Shown: positions 1 to 10,057, numbered from the stretch's first letter. The stretch is DNA of 64,000 nt from Lysinibacillus timonensis (GCF_900291985.1 NZ_LT985980.1:1018001-1082000); one strand, 5' to 3'. A program made the numbers and translations. The notes: generated from the sequence alone by a model not told the origin.

Positions 1-1650
1 ACGTTCTTCGCTCATCGGCATTAATAATTTCGTTGTTTCTTCTACTTTTAATGCAAACTTTTGCGATAATTCCTCAGATGTTAATGAATAAGTTACGGCT
101 TGTAGTAGCCCAGAACCTTCCATAACGTTACGTACAACACGACGTTTCTCTTGGTATGATGTTAACCCACCAACAGTTACAGTTCCTTCTGGAAGCGTCA
201 TCGGAATTTCATCATATCCGTAAAGACGAGCAATCTCTTCGACGATATCTTCTTCAATTTTAATATCTTGACGTCTTGTTGGCGCGTCAATGATTAATAA
301 ACCATTTGCCGCTTCCACATCGAATTGCAAACGATGTAGGATGGCAAGCATATCTTCTAATGAAATTTTCATTCCAAGACGAGCATTGATGAAATCAGGA
401 GATACAACTACACGTGTCGGCGTTTTATCTAATTGGTCGACCGTAACTGTACCTTGAAGAACTTCTCCACCTGCTAACTCAGAAAGTAATTGTGCCGCTC
501 TTTCAGCTGCAGCAAGAACACGGTTTGGATCTACACCTTTCTCAAAACGGGCAGATGAATCAGAACGTAATCCTAATTCTTTCGAAGTACGGCGAACGGA
601 GAAGCCATCGAAATAAGCTGCTTCAATGACAACAGTTGTTGTATCATTTGTTACCTCTGAGTTTGCACCACCCATTACACCAGCGACGGCAACCGGTTCT
701 ACACCATTTGTAATGACAAGATTATGTGCATTTAATGTTCGTTCTTGATCATCAAGTGTAACTATTTTTTCTCCTTCTTTAGCTAAGCGTACAACAATTT
801 CATTCGTTTTTAATGCATCATAGTCAAATGCATGTAATGGTTGGCCGTATTCCATTAGAATGTAGTTCGTAATATCAACTACATTATTGTGAGGACGAAT
901 TCCAGCTGCCATTAAATAATGTTGTAACCATAATGGTGATTCAGCGATTTTTACATTTCTAATGACTTTTGCTGCATATAATGGATTCAGCTCTGGAGCC
1001 TCAGTACTTACTTTAATGTAGTTTTCTGCACTTTCAGCAGCAGTTGCATAGTTAATTTCTGGCAGTTTCACTTCTTCAGATAGAATTGCTGCCACTTCAT
1101 AAGCAACACCAAGCATGGATAATGCATCAGAACGGTTCGGTGTTAAACCAAGTTCTAGCACGATATCTCTTAACCCTACTAGTTCTAATGCGTCACTACC
1201 TGGAACTGCATCTTCAGGTAACACATAAATACCATCAGCATACGCTTTAGGTACAGTTCGACCTTCAACACCTAATTCTTGAAGTGAACAGATCATTCCG
1301 TTGGATTCCACACCACGCATTTTTGCTTTTTTAATTTTAACGCCGCCTGGTAAACGTGCCCCTGGTAATGCTACGATTACTTTTTGACCTGCCGCAACGT
1401 TTGGTGCACCACAAATAATTTGACGTACGTCACCTTCGCCTACTTCAACTTGGCAAACGTTTAATTTATCAGCATCTGGATGTTTTTCTTTTGAAATAAC
1501 ATATCCTACAACGACATTTGTCATCCCTTTTGAACGATCAATCACTGCATCTACTTCGATACCAGAACGTGTAATTTTTTCTGCTAATTCTTCTGGTGAT
1601 AAACTATCTATATTTACATATTGTTTTAGCCAATTTAATGAAACTAACAT
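1..1650 (-). CDS. pheT: Phenylalanine--tRNA ligase beta subunit (N-terminal part, runs off the window)
   Basis: The beta chain of the (alpha-beta)2 PheRS charges tRNA-Phe and edits mischarged Tyr. The reading frame opens at ATG 1650 on the minus strand (MLVSLNWLKQYVNID) and stays open to base 1, so about 550 of the usual roughly 800 residues are present and the 3' end is missing. Visible in the translation are the EMAP-like tRNA-binding domain near residues 40-150, with the typical CGAPNV and GMICS stretches, followed by the B3/B4 editing region. It lies 15 bases downstream of pheS and is surely cotranscribed from the Phe T-box leader. It was identified from the translation and the pheS neighbour. 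Confidence 0.97.
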   Translation of the reverse strand, partial: MLVSLNWLKQYVNIDSLSPEELAEKITRSGIEVDAVIDRSKGMTNVVVGYVISKEKHPDADKLNVCQVEVGEGDVRQIICGAPNVAAGQKVIVALPGARLPGGVKIKKAKMRGVESNGMICSLQELGVEGRTVPKAYADGIYVLPEDAVPGSDALELVGLRDIVLELGLTPNRSDALSMLGVAYEVAAILSEEVKLPEINYATAAESAENYIKVSTEAPELNPLYAAKVIRNVKIAESPLWLQHYLMAAGIRPHNNVVDITNYILMEYGQPLHAFDYDALKTNEIVVRLAKEGEKIVTLDDQERTLNAHNLVITNGVEPVAVAGVMGGANSEVTNDTTTVVIEAAYFDGFSVRRTSKELGLRSDSSARFEKGVDPNRVLAAAERAAQLLSELAGGEVLQGTVTVDQLDKTPTRVVVSPDFINARLGMKISLEDMLAILHRLQFDVEAANGLLIIDAPTRRQDIKIEEDIVEEIARLYGYDEIPMTLPEGTVTVGGLTSYQEKRRVVRNVMEGSGLLQAVTYSLTSEELSQKFALKVEETTKLLMPMSEER

Positions 1651-1665
1651 TTTATTTGTACCCCC

Positions 1666-2703
1666 TTACCCTTCTGTTCTCTGGAATTGAGATATGAAAC
1701 GACTGTCATTTGTATAGAAATGACGAATATCTTCAACACCGTATTTCAACATTGCAATACGTTCTGCACCGATACCAAATGCAAATCCTGAATATTTCTT
1801 CGGATCATAGCCGCCCATTTCAAGGACATTTGGATGCACCATACCTGCACCTAAAATTTCAATCCAGCCCGTATGTTTACATACATTACATCCTGATCCA
1901 CCACATTTAAAACATGAAATGTCCATTTCTACTGATGGCTCTGTGAATGGGAAGAAACTTGGACGTAAACGAATTTCACGGTCAGCACCAAACATTTTTT
2001 TAGCCATTGTATCAAGTGTTCCTTTTAGATCACTCATGCGGATATTTTCACCAACTACTAATCCTTCTACTTGCATGAATTGGTGAGAGTGTGTTGCATC
2101 GTCATTGTCACGACGGAATACCTTTCCAGGACAAATAATACGGAATGGTTCACCTTTTTTCTCAAGCATTGTACGAGCTTGAACTGGTGAAGTATGCGTA
2201 CGCAGTAATGTTTCTTCTGTAATGTAGAACGTATCCTGCATATCTCGTGCTGGGTGTCCTTTTGGTAGGTTTAGTGCTTCAAAGTTAAAGTAATCTTTTT
2301 CAACTTCAGGACCTTCTGCGACTTCGTAACCCATAGAGATGAATAAATCTTCAAGTTCTTCGATTACACGAGTTAATGGATGACGGTTACCTGCGCGTAC
2401 AGGTCGCCCTGGTAATGTTACGTCAATCGATTCTTTTTCTAATTGCTCTAAAACTGCTTGTTCTTCTAATTGGGCAACCTTTGCTTCTAATTGCTCTGTC
2501 ACATGTTCACGTACGGCGTTTACAAGAGCCCCCATTTTCGGACGTTCTTCAGGAGATAATTTCCCCATCCCTTTTAATAAATCTGTAATTGGACCTTTTT
2601 TACCTAAGTAAGCAACGCGCACTTCGTTTAGTTCTTTTAAGTTTGAAGCTGCTTCTATTTTTGTTAAAGCTTCTTGCTCTAACTGCTTTAATTGTTGTTC
2701 CAT
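1666..2703 (-). CDS. pheS: Phenylalanine--tRNA ligase alpha subunit
   Basis: Catalytic subunit of PheRS, 345 aa, the normal length for Bacillales. It has an N-terminal coiled-coil arm (residues 1-90), then the class II aminoacyl-tRNA synthetase core, with motif 2 around [19 protein letters not shown] and motif 3 near [15 protein letters not shown] Cys-rich stretch ([17 protein letters not shown]) is common in Gram-positive PheS. ATG 2703 is preceded by an AGGAGG-type site. It is the first gene of pheS-pheT, behind a T-box leader and a block of 21-bp repeats. Confidence 0.98.
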   Translation of the reverse strand: MEQQLKQLEQEALTKIEAASNLKELNEVRVAYLGKKGPITDLLKGMGKLSPEERPKMGALVNAVREHVTEQLEAKVAQLEEQAVLEQLEKESIDVTLPGRPVRAGNRHPLTRVIEELEDLFISMGYEVAEGPEVEKDYFNFEALNLPKGHPARDMQDTFYITEETLLRTHTSPVQARTMLEKKGEPFRIICPGKVFRRDNDDATHSHQFMQVEGLVVGENIRMSDLKGTLDTMAKKMFGADREIRLRPSFFPFTEPSVEMDISCFKCGGSGCNVCKHTGWIEILGAGMVHPNVLEMGGYDPKKYSGFAFGIGAERIAMLKYGVEDIRHFYTNDSRFISQFQRTEG

Positions 2704-2779
2704 GTTTCATTTAACCTCCTTAATTTTTGAAACTGTGATTTCCATTGAAGTTTTCGTTGTGGATCGTAGTTAGATTTGC

Positions 2780-2903
2780 GGAATCGATCCGTTTTGTTTC
2801 GTAATCGCTCTACTTTGTGACGATATTGCCCTACTCTGGGGAAATCGCTCTATTTTGTGTCGCAATCGCCCTTCTCTGTGACGAATTCGCCCCATTTCGA
2901 GTC
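2780..2903. repeat. Six imperfect tandem 21-bp repeats between the T-box terminator and pheS
   Basis: Units start at 2780, 2801, 2822 (19 bp), 2841, 2862 and 2883. Each follows a pattern like G-n-AATCGC-yCT-n-yTTTGTG-n-C on the plus strand. Spacers are absent, so this is a tandem array and not CRISPR. It lies inside the transcribed leader, after the T-box terminator and before the pheS ribosome-binding site. Function is unknown. Polymerase slippage or a family of short intergenic repeats is the simplest explanation. Confidence 0.75.
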
Positions 2904-2924
2904 AATATCACCTTAAACTAAAAC

Positions 2925-3190
2925 AAAATAAAAAACCCCGCCCCAAAAAAGGGACGAGGATTATTCGCGGTACCACCCTAGTTATTGCATATTGCAATCA
3001 CTTCATTAACTTAACGACAATGTAGCCGGCATTCCTTTCTAGCAATAGCTGCTGGTCCCGGAAGCTGCTTGCGAGGTGAACTTCAATATTCCACGATACT
3101 ATGTAAGCTTTCAGTCATTGGCCTACACTCCCTAAAGCAGTTAGAATATTTACTCTTCTCGCTCAAACGCATTTCTAATTCATATAAAAA
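2925..3190 (-). ncRNA. T-box riboswitch leader (Phe) of pheST
   Basis: On the minus strand the conserved T-box sequence AGGGTGGTACCGCG lies at about 2969-2984. It is followed by a terminator (CCTCGTCCC, loop TTTTTT, GGGGCGGGG, then T-rich) at about 2933-2962. The antiterminator and terminator share bases, as in all T-boxes. A candidate specifier codon TTC (Phe) is at 3078-3080, in a bulge preceded by GTGGAATATTGAAG. Uncharged tRNA-Phe should stabilise the antiterminator and switch on pheST. Confidence 0.93.
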
Positions 3191-3407
3191 TGTAAACAAT
3201 CTGAATTTATTTTACGATATATTATTCCCCGTTTCAAGCAAATGATACCTATCCTTTATTTCTTTACCAATTTTATCTTGCAACAAAGTTCACAAATTAT
3301 TAGCTATTTAACAACCCTTTTAAAAAAATATTGAAAAATCTAAATATTATGTAATATTTTATATTATAATGATGTTAATAATTGTAACATGAGGAAGGTG
3401 TAGTCTA

Positions 3408-4772
3408 TTGTTTAAGATGAAAAGAAAAGCACAAGAAAGCGAAAGTAACATTCAAACAGCTTTATCAACAAATATAAATCAACAAATTCAAGTAGCTGTT
3501 GATCAATTAAATAGTGTTGTAGAACAAATGAATTTGACTTCCATCGCACTTAACGAATCATCCGCTTCAAGCAAAGAAAATACAAATAGATTACTTATGC
3601 ATAGTGAAAAAACTGCCAGTAATTCATTTCAAGCTGCAGAGAAAATGAAAAATATAGAATCTTCTGCTTTACACATTTCTGCTTTTTCACAAGAAATTTT
3701 ATCTAATAGTCAGACCTCAATAGAAGAACTACAATACTCATTTGAATCTTTTCAATTTCTTCAGAAAAGGTTTGTTGAATTAAGTGAAAGTCATTATACA
3801 CTTCTTGAACAAATGAACCAATTAGTAAATCATTCAAAACGGATTCATACTATAGTTCATTCAATTGGGGCTATTTCTCAAAAAACAAAAATTTTGGCGC
3901 TTAATGCCTCTATCGAAGCAGCAAGAGCAGGAGAACATGGGAAAGGTTTTTCAGTTGTCGCTAATGAAGTTGGTAATTTAGCCAATCAAACATCACTAGC
4001 GGTAGAAGAAACGAGGGAGACTATTAATATCATCCAAAGCGAAATAAAAACTTCAACAGAGATGGTACAAACAGAAACAACACAAGTTGAAGCGGGTTCC
4101 ATTGAAATGAATAAAATTATGTCGTCGTTAGAATCTTTTAAAGAAAGGTTAAACCATATAACAAAGATGGTACAAGTCTCTAGCGAATCAGTCGATGAAC
4201 AAAGTAGTAATGTTCAAGAAATTTCGAACTTACTTCAGGAAATTTCACAATTGGCAACAGATAATAAGGAGTATGTAGAACGAGTTAACTTTGATTTGAA
4301 TAAGCAGCATATAAATGTTGAGGAAATGCGTATTATCGGTACTTCTTTAACAACTACTTCAAAAGAGCTGCAAAGCCTCGTTAAGCAAAATGATGAACAC
4401 GTACTAATTGATCAACTTTCCATTTATAATATAAAAACAAATTTATCGAAACATTTGAACTCGAATCAACTAATTTCTATGGAACAAACATCGCATGAGA
4501 AGATATTAAATTTTATTTTGTCTGAGAATGAACAGTTAGAAGCAATCTGGACGAATCGCTTAGATGGTACATTTGTTTATTCAAACCCACCAGCAGGACT
4601 TATTAATGCTAAAATGCGTCCTTGGTTTCTTCAAGCATCCCAAGGAAGCGAATATATATCCGAGCCTTATATTTCTGCCGTAACGAAAAAGCTTTGTATA
4701 ACATTATCATTTCCAATTTACGAAGGAAATTTGATAATCTGTGTATTAGGGACAGATATATCCATTAACTAA
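3408..4772 (+). CDS. Soluble methyl-accepting chemotaxis protein with a C-terminal Cache-like domain
   Basis: 454 aa chemoreceptor without any membrane segment. Residues 10-330 are the long helical signalling module. The hairpin tip is around residues 158-195 ([29 protein letters not shown]), which docks CheA/CheW. Residues about 365-454 resemble a small Cache/PAS-type sensor ([35 protein letters not shown]), normally extracellular and N-terminal. Here it is cytoplasmic and C-terminal, which suggests sensing of an internal metabolite. Start TTG 3408 was chosen for the GGAAGG site 7 bases upstream; ATG 3417 is the alternative. It is monocistronic, with a terminator following. Confidence 0.9.
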   Translation: MFKMKRKAQESESNIQTALSTNINQQIQVAVDQLNSVVEQMNLTSIALNESSASSKENTNRLLMHSEKTASNSFQAAEKMKNIESSALHISAFSQEILSNSQTSIEELQYSFESFQFLQKRFVELSESHYTLLEQMNQLVNHSKRIHTIVHSIGAISQKTKILALNASIEAARAGEHGKGFSVVANEVGNLANQTSLAVEETRETINIIQSEIKTSTEMVQTETTQVEAGSIEMNKIMSSLESFKERLNHITKMVQVSSESVDEQSSNVQEISNLLQEISQLATDNKEYVERVNFDLNKQHINVEEMRIIGTSLTTTSKELQSLVKQNDEHVLIDQLSIYNIKTNLSKHLNSNQLISMEQTSHEKILNFILSENEQLEAIWTNRLDGTFVYSNPPAGLINAKMRPWFLQASQGSEYISEPYISAVTKKLCITLSFPIYEGNLIICVLGTDISIN

Positions 4773-4803
4773 TTCAATTATAATCGATCGATTCCACACA
4801 AAA

Positions 4804-4840
4804 GGTCCCGCTTCAATTAATTATCAAAGCGGGTCTTTTT
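4804..4840. terminator. Bidirectional rho-independent terminator
   Basis: Stem CCCGCTT / AAGCGGG with a T run on the plus side. It ends the chemoreceptor transcript and also lies just past the stop of the convergent DUF2935 gene. Confidence 0.85.
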
Positions 4841-4846
4841 GAATTT

Positions 4847-5611
4847 CTATCTCCCCCTCGTAGACTCCGCAAGTTTCGTTAAATAGTATTGTTCTTCTCT
4901 AGCCATATGGTCAGCCATTGAAGCAGTAAATGTACCTAACACTTCCGCACTTAATTCCATTTCCTCTAATTCATTTAAAAAGGCTTTAAATAAGCTCATC
5001 TCAACTTCTACATCATGATTAAATTTTTTTAAAGCAGGGAATTTCTTTATATTCGTTCGTAAATAGCCTGTTAATTCGACAGCTTTTAAATAAAATTGAT
5101 CAAAATGCTTCGTAAATGCACCACTCTTCTCTTTTAGTCTTTTTTCAACACCATCTAAACGGTCATTGATTGCTCCAGCATGACCCGAAGCATCAATCAA
5201 CCAAATCAAATGATGATGCAATTCGTGAAAAATAGGAGGTGCTTTCCCTTGTTTAAGGTAACTTAGTACATGGAGGTACTCTTCCAATTCGTTGACCATA
5301 TGATTTATAAAAGTTGGAGAAAGATGTATTTTCATTTGGCCTATTAAGTGACGTTCTATCAGAGATAATTTAAATGCTCTTAATTGTTTAGCAGCATCTT
5401 CCGACCTTGTTGTAAAATAAATGATATTTGATCCGTTTAGTGCGTTAACTTGAGATAGTAATCTATCAAATTGTTGTATAAACGATGCTGCTTTTGCAAT
5501 ATCGCTTTTTTCTGAGGGGTAAAGTGAGTCATGAATAAAGCGTGAGTGGTCTCCAAGTATTTGGAGCCAAAATTGATGTTCAAATCTGGCGCTATTTAAA
5601 TATTCATCCAA
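4847..5611 (-). CDS. DUF2935 family protein (hemerythrin-like helical bundle)
   Basis: 254 aa, all helical, with two copies of the DUF2935 unit (about residues 5-120 and 130-250). Each unit starts with an ARFEHQFWLQILGDHSRFI-like or HFDQFYLKAVELTGYL-like segment. The His/Glu pattern (FEHQFW, GDHSRF, ELHHHLIW, DHMAREEQYY) suggests a metal-binding four-helix bundle, as known for the family in Bacillus and Clostridium; the function is not established. Start is TTG 5611 with GGGAGATGAG upstream. It is a single gene convergent with the chemoreceptor. Confidence 0.85.
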   Translation of the reverse strand: MDEYLNSARFEHQFWLQILGDHSRFIHDSLYPSEKSDIAKAASFIQQFDRLLSQVNALNGSNIIYFTTRSEDAAKQLRAFKLSLIERHLIGQMKIHLSPTFINHMVNELEEYLHVLSYLKQGKAPPIFHELHHHLIWLIDASGHAGAINDRLDGVEKRLKEKSGAFTKHFDQFYLKAVELTGYLRTNIKKFPALKKFNHDVEVEMSLFKAFLNELEEMELSAEVLGTFTASMADHMAREEQYYLTKLAESTRGR

Positions 5612-5735
5612 TTCGTCTCATCTCCCTTATTCTCATTTCAATTTCATCTTATTCGACAAATTGCTACATTATTATCTTTCACTGAATTCAATAAGTTTAG
5701 TGGCTGGCTAAAACTTATGAATTCCAAAAAAATAA

Positions 5736-5759
5736 GACCAAACCTTTTAGGATTGGTCC
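5736..5759 (-). terminator. Terminator of ysgA
   Basis: Stem GACCAATCC / GGTTTGGTC followed on the minus strand by TTATTTTTTTG, 17 bases past the ysgA stop. Confidence 0.8.
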
Positions 5760-5775
5760 ACTTAAGTAAGTCGTA

Positions 5776-6540
5776 TTACTTTTTTACAAACTGATACAAT
5801 AGAATGCCCGTTGCAACAGCTACATTTAATGATTCTGCTTGTCCAATAATGGGGATAATGACGTTTTGATTTGTTTTATCTAAAAGAGTAGGATGTATTC
5901 CGCTACCTTCATTGCCCACAATGATTGCAAATTCCTCTGAACTATTTACTTCTGTATACGGGATGGCGTTTTCTAATGCAGTGCCATATACCGGAATATC
6001 CTTATCTTGTAGTTTTTCTACCCACTCTAGCAAATCACCCTTAACGATAGGAATATGGAAATGTGAGCCCTGTGCTGAACGTAGCGTTTTAGGGTTGAAT
6101 GCATCCACACTTCCCTTACCTAAAATTACAGCATCTATCCCAGCTGCATCTGCAGTTCTAATCATTGTTCCAATATTTCCAGGATCTTGAACAGCATCTA
6201 CGAGTAACAATTTTCTCCAGCTTTTCATACGATCCTCTGATATTTTTATTTGTTTGCAATGTGCAAATACTCCTTGTGACGTTTCGGTTTCAGCGATTTC
6301 TTTTGCAACTGAATCAGTTATTTCAACGATCATCACGTTATCTATATCCCATAAAAGAGGTAAATTGACTCCTTCACGTATGATAATTTGGACAATTTGG
6401 TCTTTATTTTTTAATGCTTCTTCAACTAAGTGGAAACCTTCAACAATGAATTCTCCCGTTTTTTCACGTTCTTTACGCAATGTCGTAAGTTTTTTCCAAT
6501 GCTTTACTAATGCATTTTGTGTGGATTCAATTCGTTTCAT
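5776..6540 (-). CDS. ysgA: TrmH/SpoU-family RNA 2'-O-methyltransferase
   Basis: 254 aa SPOUT methyltransferase that methylates the 2'-OH of a ribose in rRNA or tRNA using SAM. The N-terminal substrate-binding domain covers residues 1-95 (starting MKRIESTQNALVKHWKKL). The SpoU catalytic domain follows, with the knot motifs LLVDAVQDPGNIGTMIRTAD, VIIVGNEGSG and IPIIGQAESLNVAVATGILL. Position next to pheS and sspI matches B. subtilis ysgA. Start ATG 6540 has AAGGCGGAG upstream. The target nucleotide cannot be told from sequence. Confidence 0.93.
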   Translation of the reverse strand: MKRIESTQNALVKHWKKLTTLRKEREKTGEFIVEGFHLVEEALKNKDQIVQIIIREGVNLPLLWDIDNVMIVEITDSVAKEIAETETSQGVFAHCKQIKISEDRMKSWRKLLLVDAVQDPGNIGTMIRTADAAGIDAVILGKGSVDAFNPKTLRSAQGSHFHIPIVKGDLLEWVEKLQDKDIPVYGTALENAIPYTEVNSSEEFAIIVGNEGSGIHPTLLDKTNQNVIIPIIGQAESLNVAVATGILLYQFVKK

Positions 6541-6743
6541 ATTATGCTCCGCCTTTTACTACGTTTCTTTTGCTATATTTTACACGATACTTGATGGTAT
6601 GTAAAAAAAGACTAACATACTTTCAAAACTAGTGTAGAATAATTTTTCTGTTGAAGCATAAATACAATTATAATAAAAAAGAGCCCTTTTACATTTATGT
6701 AATAAGGCTCTTCAAGGTTTAGGGATCTCTCAAGGGATAACAA

Positions 6744-7781
6744 TTAGTACGTTATCCTACCTGCAAAAATTCGATCAAGCTCATCACTAGTATAGTAACT
6801 AGAACTAAGTTCCCATTTCCCATCTTTTTCGAACATTTCAATCTCTAGCGCACGCTCACCATCTTTAGGTTCAATAGAATTAATAATCGATCCTAATTTA
6901 GTTAATGCATATTTGTCACGTTTTTCCGCATCATAATCTCCTGTATTATCAAAGTACTCCTGTCTGTAATCACTCACACTTTCATGTAAGTTATTTAATG
7001 GAAGTGCAGTATACTCAAGTTGGACAACTGCTTTACCATTTGCGTTAGCCAACGTTTTAGCACTAATTTCACCTTTTTTAGCCAATTCTTTTTGATAATT
7101 AGCGTATTGTTCCTTAAGCTCTGTGCTCGGTATTGTAATTGCATAGAAAGCACTATTTATTTGATCCTCAAATGTTTTTATGGCATCTTCGTGTCGTTCA
7201 CGTTCATCTGCTGATACTAATTCATTGTAATCTTTATTTTCTTTTCCCATATAAATTGTTTCTATATACGCTACTAAAGCTTTTGCTGGATTATCTAATT
7301 TTTCATAGCTTTCTGCGTACTCAGTTGTATCTATTGGTACAATAACTTCTTTCTCTGGTTTATCAGACGTTATGACAAACGGTGTCACACTAATTTCGTA
7401 TTTTTTTTCTTTCTCAGCAGCAAATATAAATGTGATATCCTTCGATTTGCCTGCACCGATTTCATCATTCCCACCAGCATTAAATCCTAATTCTGTGGCA
7501 TAAGGAGTTTCAACAGGTAGTTGTTTGTCACCATCATAAACCTTAATATCTGAATATGATGCAACATTGACAGGTATATCAGACACGTTTTTCACGTTAA
7601 GCGTTACTGCTAGTGTATTTTTTTCTTCTCCTCCAGTAGCTTCGCCGTAATCACCTAGCAGAACAAACGATGCGCTATCTAGTGTTACCTCTATCTTAGA
7701 AACTGCACTACCACTTGAACATCCTGCCAATGTAATGAGTAATGCAAAAAATAGTATAGTAGCTCCAAACTTTTTCTTCAA
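6744..7781 (-). CDS. Secreted lipoprotein, DUF4352/DUF5105-like
   Basis: 345 aa from the chosen start. The first 21 residues form a lipoprotein signal ending in the lipobox LAGC, so the mature protein would be anchored to the membrane outside. Residues 25-145 form a beta-rich immunoglobulin-like domain (LAVTLNVKNVSDIPV) of the DUF4352 type. The rest is a helical/beta domain like DUF5105. Start TTG 7781 is preferred over the longer frame because GAAAGGGG lies 10 bases before it and the signal peptide then begins properly. Function is unknown. Confidence 0.8.
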   Translation of the reverse strand: MKKKFGATILFFALLITLAGCSSGSAVSKIEVTLDSASFVLLGDYGEATGGEEKNTLAVTLNVKNVSDIPVNVASYSDIKVYDGDKQLPVETPYATELGFNAGGNDEIGAGKSKDITFIFAAEKEKKYEISVTPFVITSDKPEKEVIVPIDTTEYAESYEKLDNPAKALVAYIETIYMGKENKDYNELVSADERERHEDAIKTFEDQINSAFYAITIPSTELKEQYANYQKELAKKGEISAKTLANANGKAVVQLEYTALPLNNLHESVSDYRQEYFDNTGDYDAEKRDKYALTKLGSIINSIEPKDGERALEIEMFEKDGKWELSSSYYTSDELDRIFAGRITY

Positions 7782-8172
7782 TCTAATAAATCCCCTTTCT
7801 CTAATTACAAAATAAACCTTTTTAGTAAAGCATTTCAATTTTCCATGTCTATCTTAATAAAAAGCAGATTTAAGGGGCAATACATCAATAGGTTCAACGT
7901 CTTCACTATTAAAATAAAAGTTTAGTAGTAGAATAACTAGATTTAAACAGTTATTTTTATCTATTTATTACTCTTAAAAAATAATAGAATTTTACTGATA
8001 ATCTAACTTTCCATATAAAGTAAACACTTATATCATATAAAAAATGTATTTACCCTATTTTTAAGGGCACCATAACATTCTATATAAGTAAGTAAATATT
8101 CCTATCACAGCGAACCTTGAAAGCAAAAAGCAGTATTTAGATTTTGTTAGTTTTTAACTATTAAATAAAAAA
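7782..8172. other. Intergenic region, no gene seen
   Basis: About 390 bases of AT-rich DNA between the lipoprotein and the small membrane protein. No supported ORF, RNA or repeat is seen apart from the terminator at its right edge. It presumably contains the promoter of the lipoprotein gene, but no convincing -35/-10 pair was found. Confidence 0.5.
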
Positions 8173-8193
8173 ACTCCCCATTAAGGGAGCTTT
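8173..8193. terminator. Terminator of the small membrane protein gene
   Basis: Short stem CTCCC / GGGAG flanked by A and T runs on both sides, 19 bases past the stop at 8212. It could work in both directions. Confidence 0.75.
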
Positions 8194-8211
8194 TTTACAG
8201 AAACTTATTAT

Positions 8212-8571
8212 TTATTTGTTATCCATGTACACTCCAACCGCAAGTACTACAAATGAAATTAACATTACGTACATACCTGTTGAAGCTAAGTTAATGCTTT
8301 CACCAAAGACGTCTGCAGTTTTAGACATGATGTAAGCAATCATTCCAATAATTCCTATAAGTGATAAAACAAAACCACCTATTTTGTTAATCTGCTTACC
8401 TTTGAATGCACACATTGCAGGATAAATAAATAATACTAAGAAAATCCAACCTTGCTGTTGGAATCCATTTACACTAAAAAATCCAGCATCAACCCATGTA
8501 AAAAATAATGATATAATTGCGATTAGTAAAGATACTAGAACTACTTTTTTAGATAGTGCCCAATTTGTCAT
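8212..8571 (-). CDS. Small four-helix membrane protein of unknown function
   Basis: 119 aa with four predicted membrane segments (roughly residues 8-28, 38-54, 60-80 and 95-115). Start ATG 8571 fits the GAGGTG site 6 bases upstream better than the GTG at 8580. The gene stands alone with its own terminator. No recognisable catalytic motif is visible. Small proteins of this kind are common in Bacillus, and no function is proposed. Confidence 0.75.
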   Translation of the reverse strand: MTNWALSKKVVLVSLLIAIISLFFTWVDAGFFSVNGFQQQGWIFLVLFIYPAMCAFKGKQINKIGGFVLSLIGIIGMIAYIMSKTADVFGESINLASTGMYVMLISFVVLAVGVYMDNK

Positions 8572-8758
8572 GTTTTTCACCTCATGAAGGTATATCGACC
8601 AATAGTACTATATATTTAGCAATATATTTATAAAAAATGTTTTCTTTGAACTAATCCCTTTATGGATGTTTCCTACTAAAAAACTATACTATTGTTAAAC
8701 TGTCCATATTACATCATTTCATACATATGGCTTGAACATTTTTAGAAAAACTAGAGTA

Positions 8759-9634
8759 TTAATGGATATCATTCTTTTTGAAATTTCCTCCCCGTACTTC
8801 AGCTACATCATATACAGTCACAAAAGATTTAGGGTCAATTTCGCGAATAATTTCTTTTATTTTACTTTCTTCTAAACGGTTAATAACACATGTGATTTCT
8901 TTAAATTCTTCATTTGAATAAGCACCGCGAACGATATTATAAGTTGCACTGCGTCCTAATCGATCACGAATCGTTTCAACCATCTGTTCAGGTTCGCTAG
9001 TAATTATTTTAAATGTTTTCGAACCACTCAAACCTTCTTCTACGATATGGATTACTTTTGATGCAATGAAATATGCAATACCAGAAAGAATTGCCCCTTG
9101 TAGTCCAAATACTGTAGAAACCACAATGAACACAAATAAGTTTAAAAATAAAATTAAATCACTCGTACCAAAGGGTAATTTCTTCGATAGTAGTACTGCT
9201 AACATATCGATACCGTCTAATGCACCACCATTACGAAGTGCTAGACCCATACCAAAACCAATAATAATCCCTCCTACCACTGTTACTAACAGCGTATCAC
9301 CTTCAATAATTACTGGAATATGATGCATTAGAACAGTACCTATTGCCAATGACACTATACCTAATACAGAAAACATAGCAAATGTTTTACCAATCTGTTT
9401 ATATCCTAAAAAGACAAATGGTATATTCAGTACAGCTATTAGAACTCCTAACGGGAGACCAAATAATTGTGAGCCAACAATACTTAGCCCTGTTACACCA
9501 CCGTCTGAAACATTATTCGGAATCAGTACGGACTCTAATCCGTATGCAGCAATCATTCCACCAATTATGACCATCAATGCCCGGACTATTAAGAATGTTT
9601 TACTGCCTGCTTTGTGTTTAGAACTTGCGACCAT
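8759..9634 (-). CDS. YitT family membrane protein (DUF161 + DUF2179)
   Basis: 291 aa. Five or six membrane segments in the first 200 residues carry the family's motifs (GLESVLIPNNVSDGGVTGLSI and RNGGALDGIDMLAV regions). A cytosolic DUF2179 domain follows at residues 205-285 (KIITSEPEQM to DPKSFVTVYDVAEVRGG). Bacillus genomes hold several paralogs (YitT, YpjC, YqfU, YvjA, YxkD), and the exact ortholog cannot be chosen here. Transport activity is assumed for the family but not shown. The promoter region is shared with the divergent sspI. Confidence 0.88.
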   Translation of the reverse strand: MVASSKHKAGSKTFLIVRALMVIIGGMIAAYGLESVLIPNNVSDGGVTGLSIVGSQLFGLPLGVLIAVLNIPFVFLGYKQIGKTFAMFSVLGIVSLAIGTVLMHHIPVIIEGDTLLVTVVGGIIIGFGMGLALRNGGALDGIDMLAVLLSKKLPFGTSDLILFLNLFVFIVVSTVFGLQGAILSGIAYFIASKVIHIVEEGLSGSKTFKIITSEPEQMVETIRDRLGRSATYNIVRGAYSNEEFKEITCVINRLEESKIKEIIREIDPKSFVTVYDVAEVRGGNFKKNDIH

Positions 9635-9789
9635 GAAAAATACCTCGATTCAAATTTTTTCTTGCTTTTTAAAATTATATAGAAGGCGTACAATCATGGC
9701 AAAGATATGACATAATAAAACAAAATTTGTCATATTCACCTCTAATTAATATTAAAAAACATAAATAATTACAAAATACTTAAAATTTA

Positions 9790-9819
9790 TGTATAGTTTT
9801 TCTTTTTAGTAACAGACTA
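9790..9819 (+). promoter_or_regulatory. Likely sigma-G (forespore) promoter of sspI
   Basis: TGTATA at 9790-9795, a 17-base spacer, then CAGACTA at 9813-9819. This is close to the sigma-G consensus (TGAATA / CATACTA). The AGGAGG ribosome site follows just before the sspI start. Forespore expression is expected for a SASP. Confidence 0.65.
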
Positions 9820-9840
9820 CTTTTCGAGGAGGCGAAAGGT

Positions 9841-10050
9841 ATGGATTTTCAAATAAGACAAGCAATCACACAAAATGTTAAAGGCGATACTGCAACTGAA
9901 TTTCGTAACACAGTAGAAGATGCCATCTCCCGTGGTGATGAACATTTACTACCTGGGCTTGGTGTGTTTCTTGAAAAATGGTGGCAAAATGCAAGTGCTA
10001 CTGAACAAGAAGCATTTACAGAAAAACTATCACAATCGTTTCAAAATTAA
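9841..10050 (+). CDS. sspI: Small acid-soluble spore protein I
   Basis: 69 aa, the family's normal length, starting MDFQIRQAITQNVKG and containing the conserved GLGVFLEKWW stretch of SspI. It is a minor SASP made in the forespore and packaged in the spore core. ATG 9841 follows TCGAGGAGGCGAAAGGT. Its presence shows that the organism forms spores. In B. subtilis sspI also lies beside ysgA and pheS, so the position supports the call. Confidence 0.97.
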   Translation: MDFQIRQAITQNVKGDTATEFRNTVEDAISRGDEHLLPGLGVFLEKWWQNASATEQEAFTEKLSQSFQN

Positions 10051-10057
10051 TACGAAT

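Noticed and set aside
2780..2903. CRISPR array
   Set aside because: Repeats are tandem without spacers and only 21 bp; no cas genes in the window.
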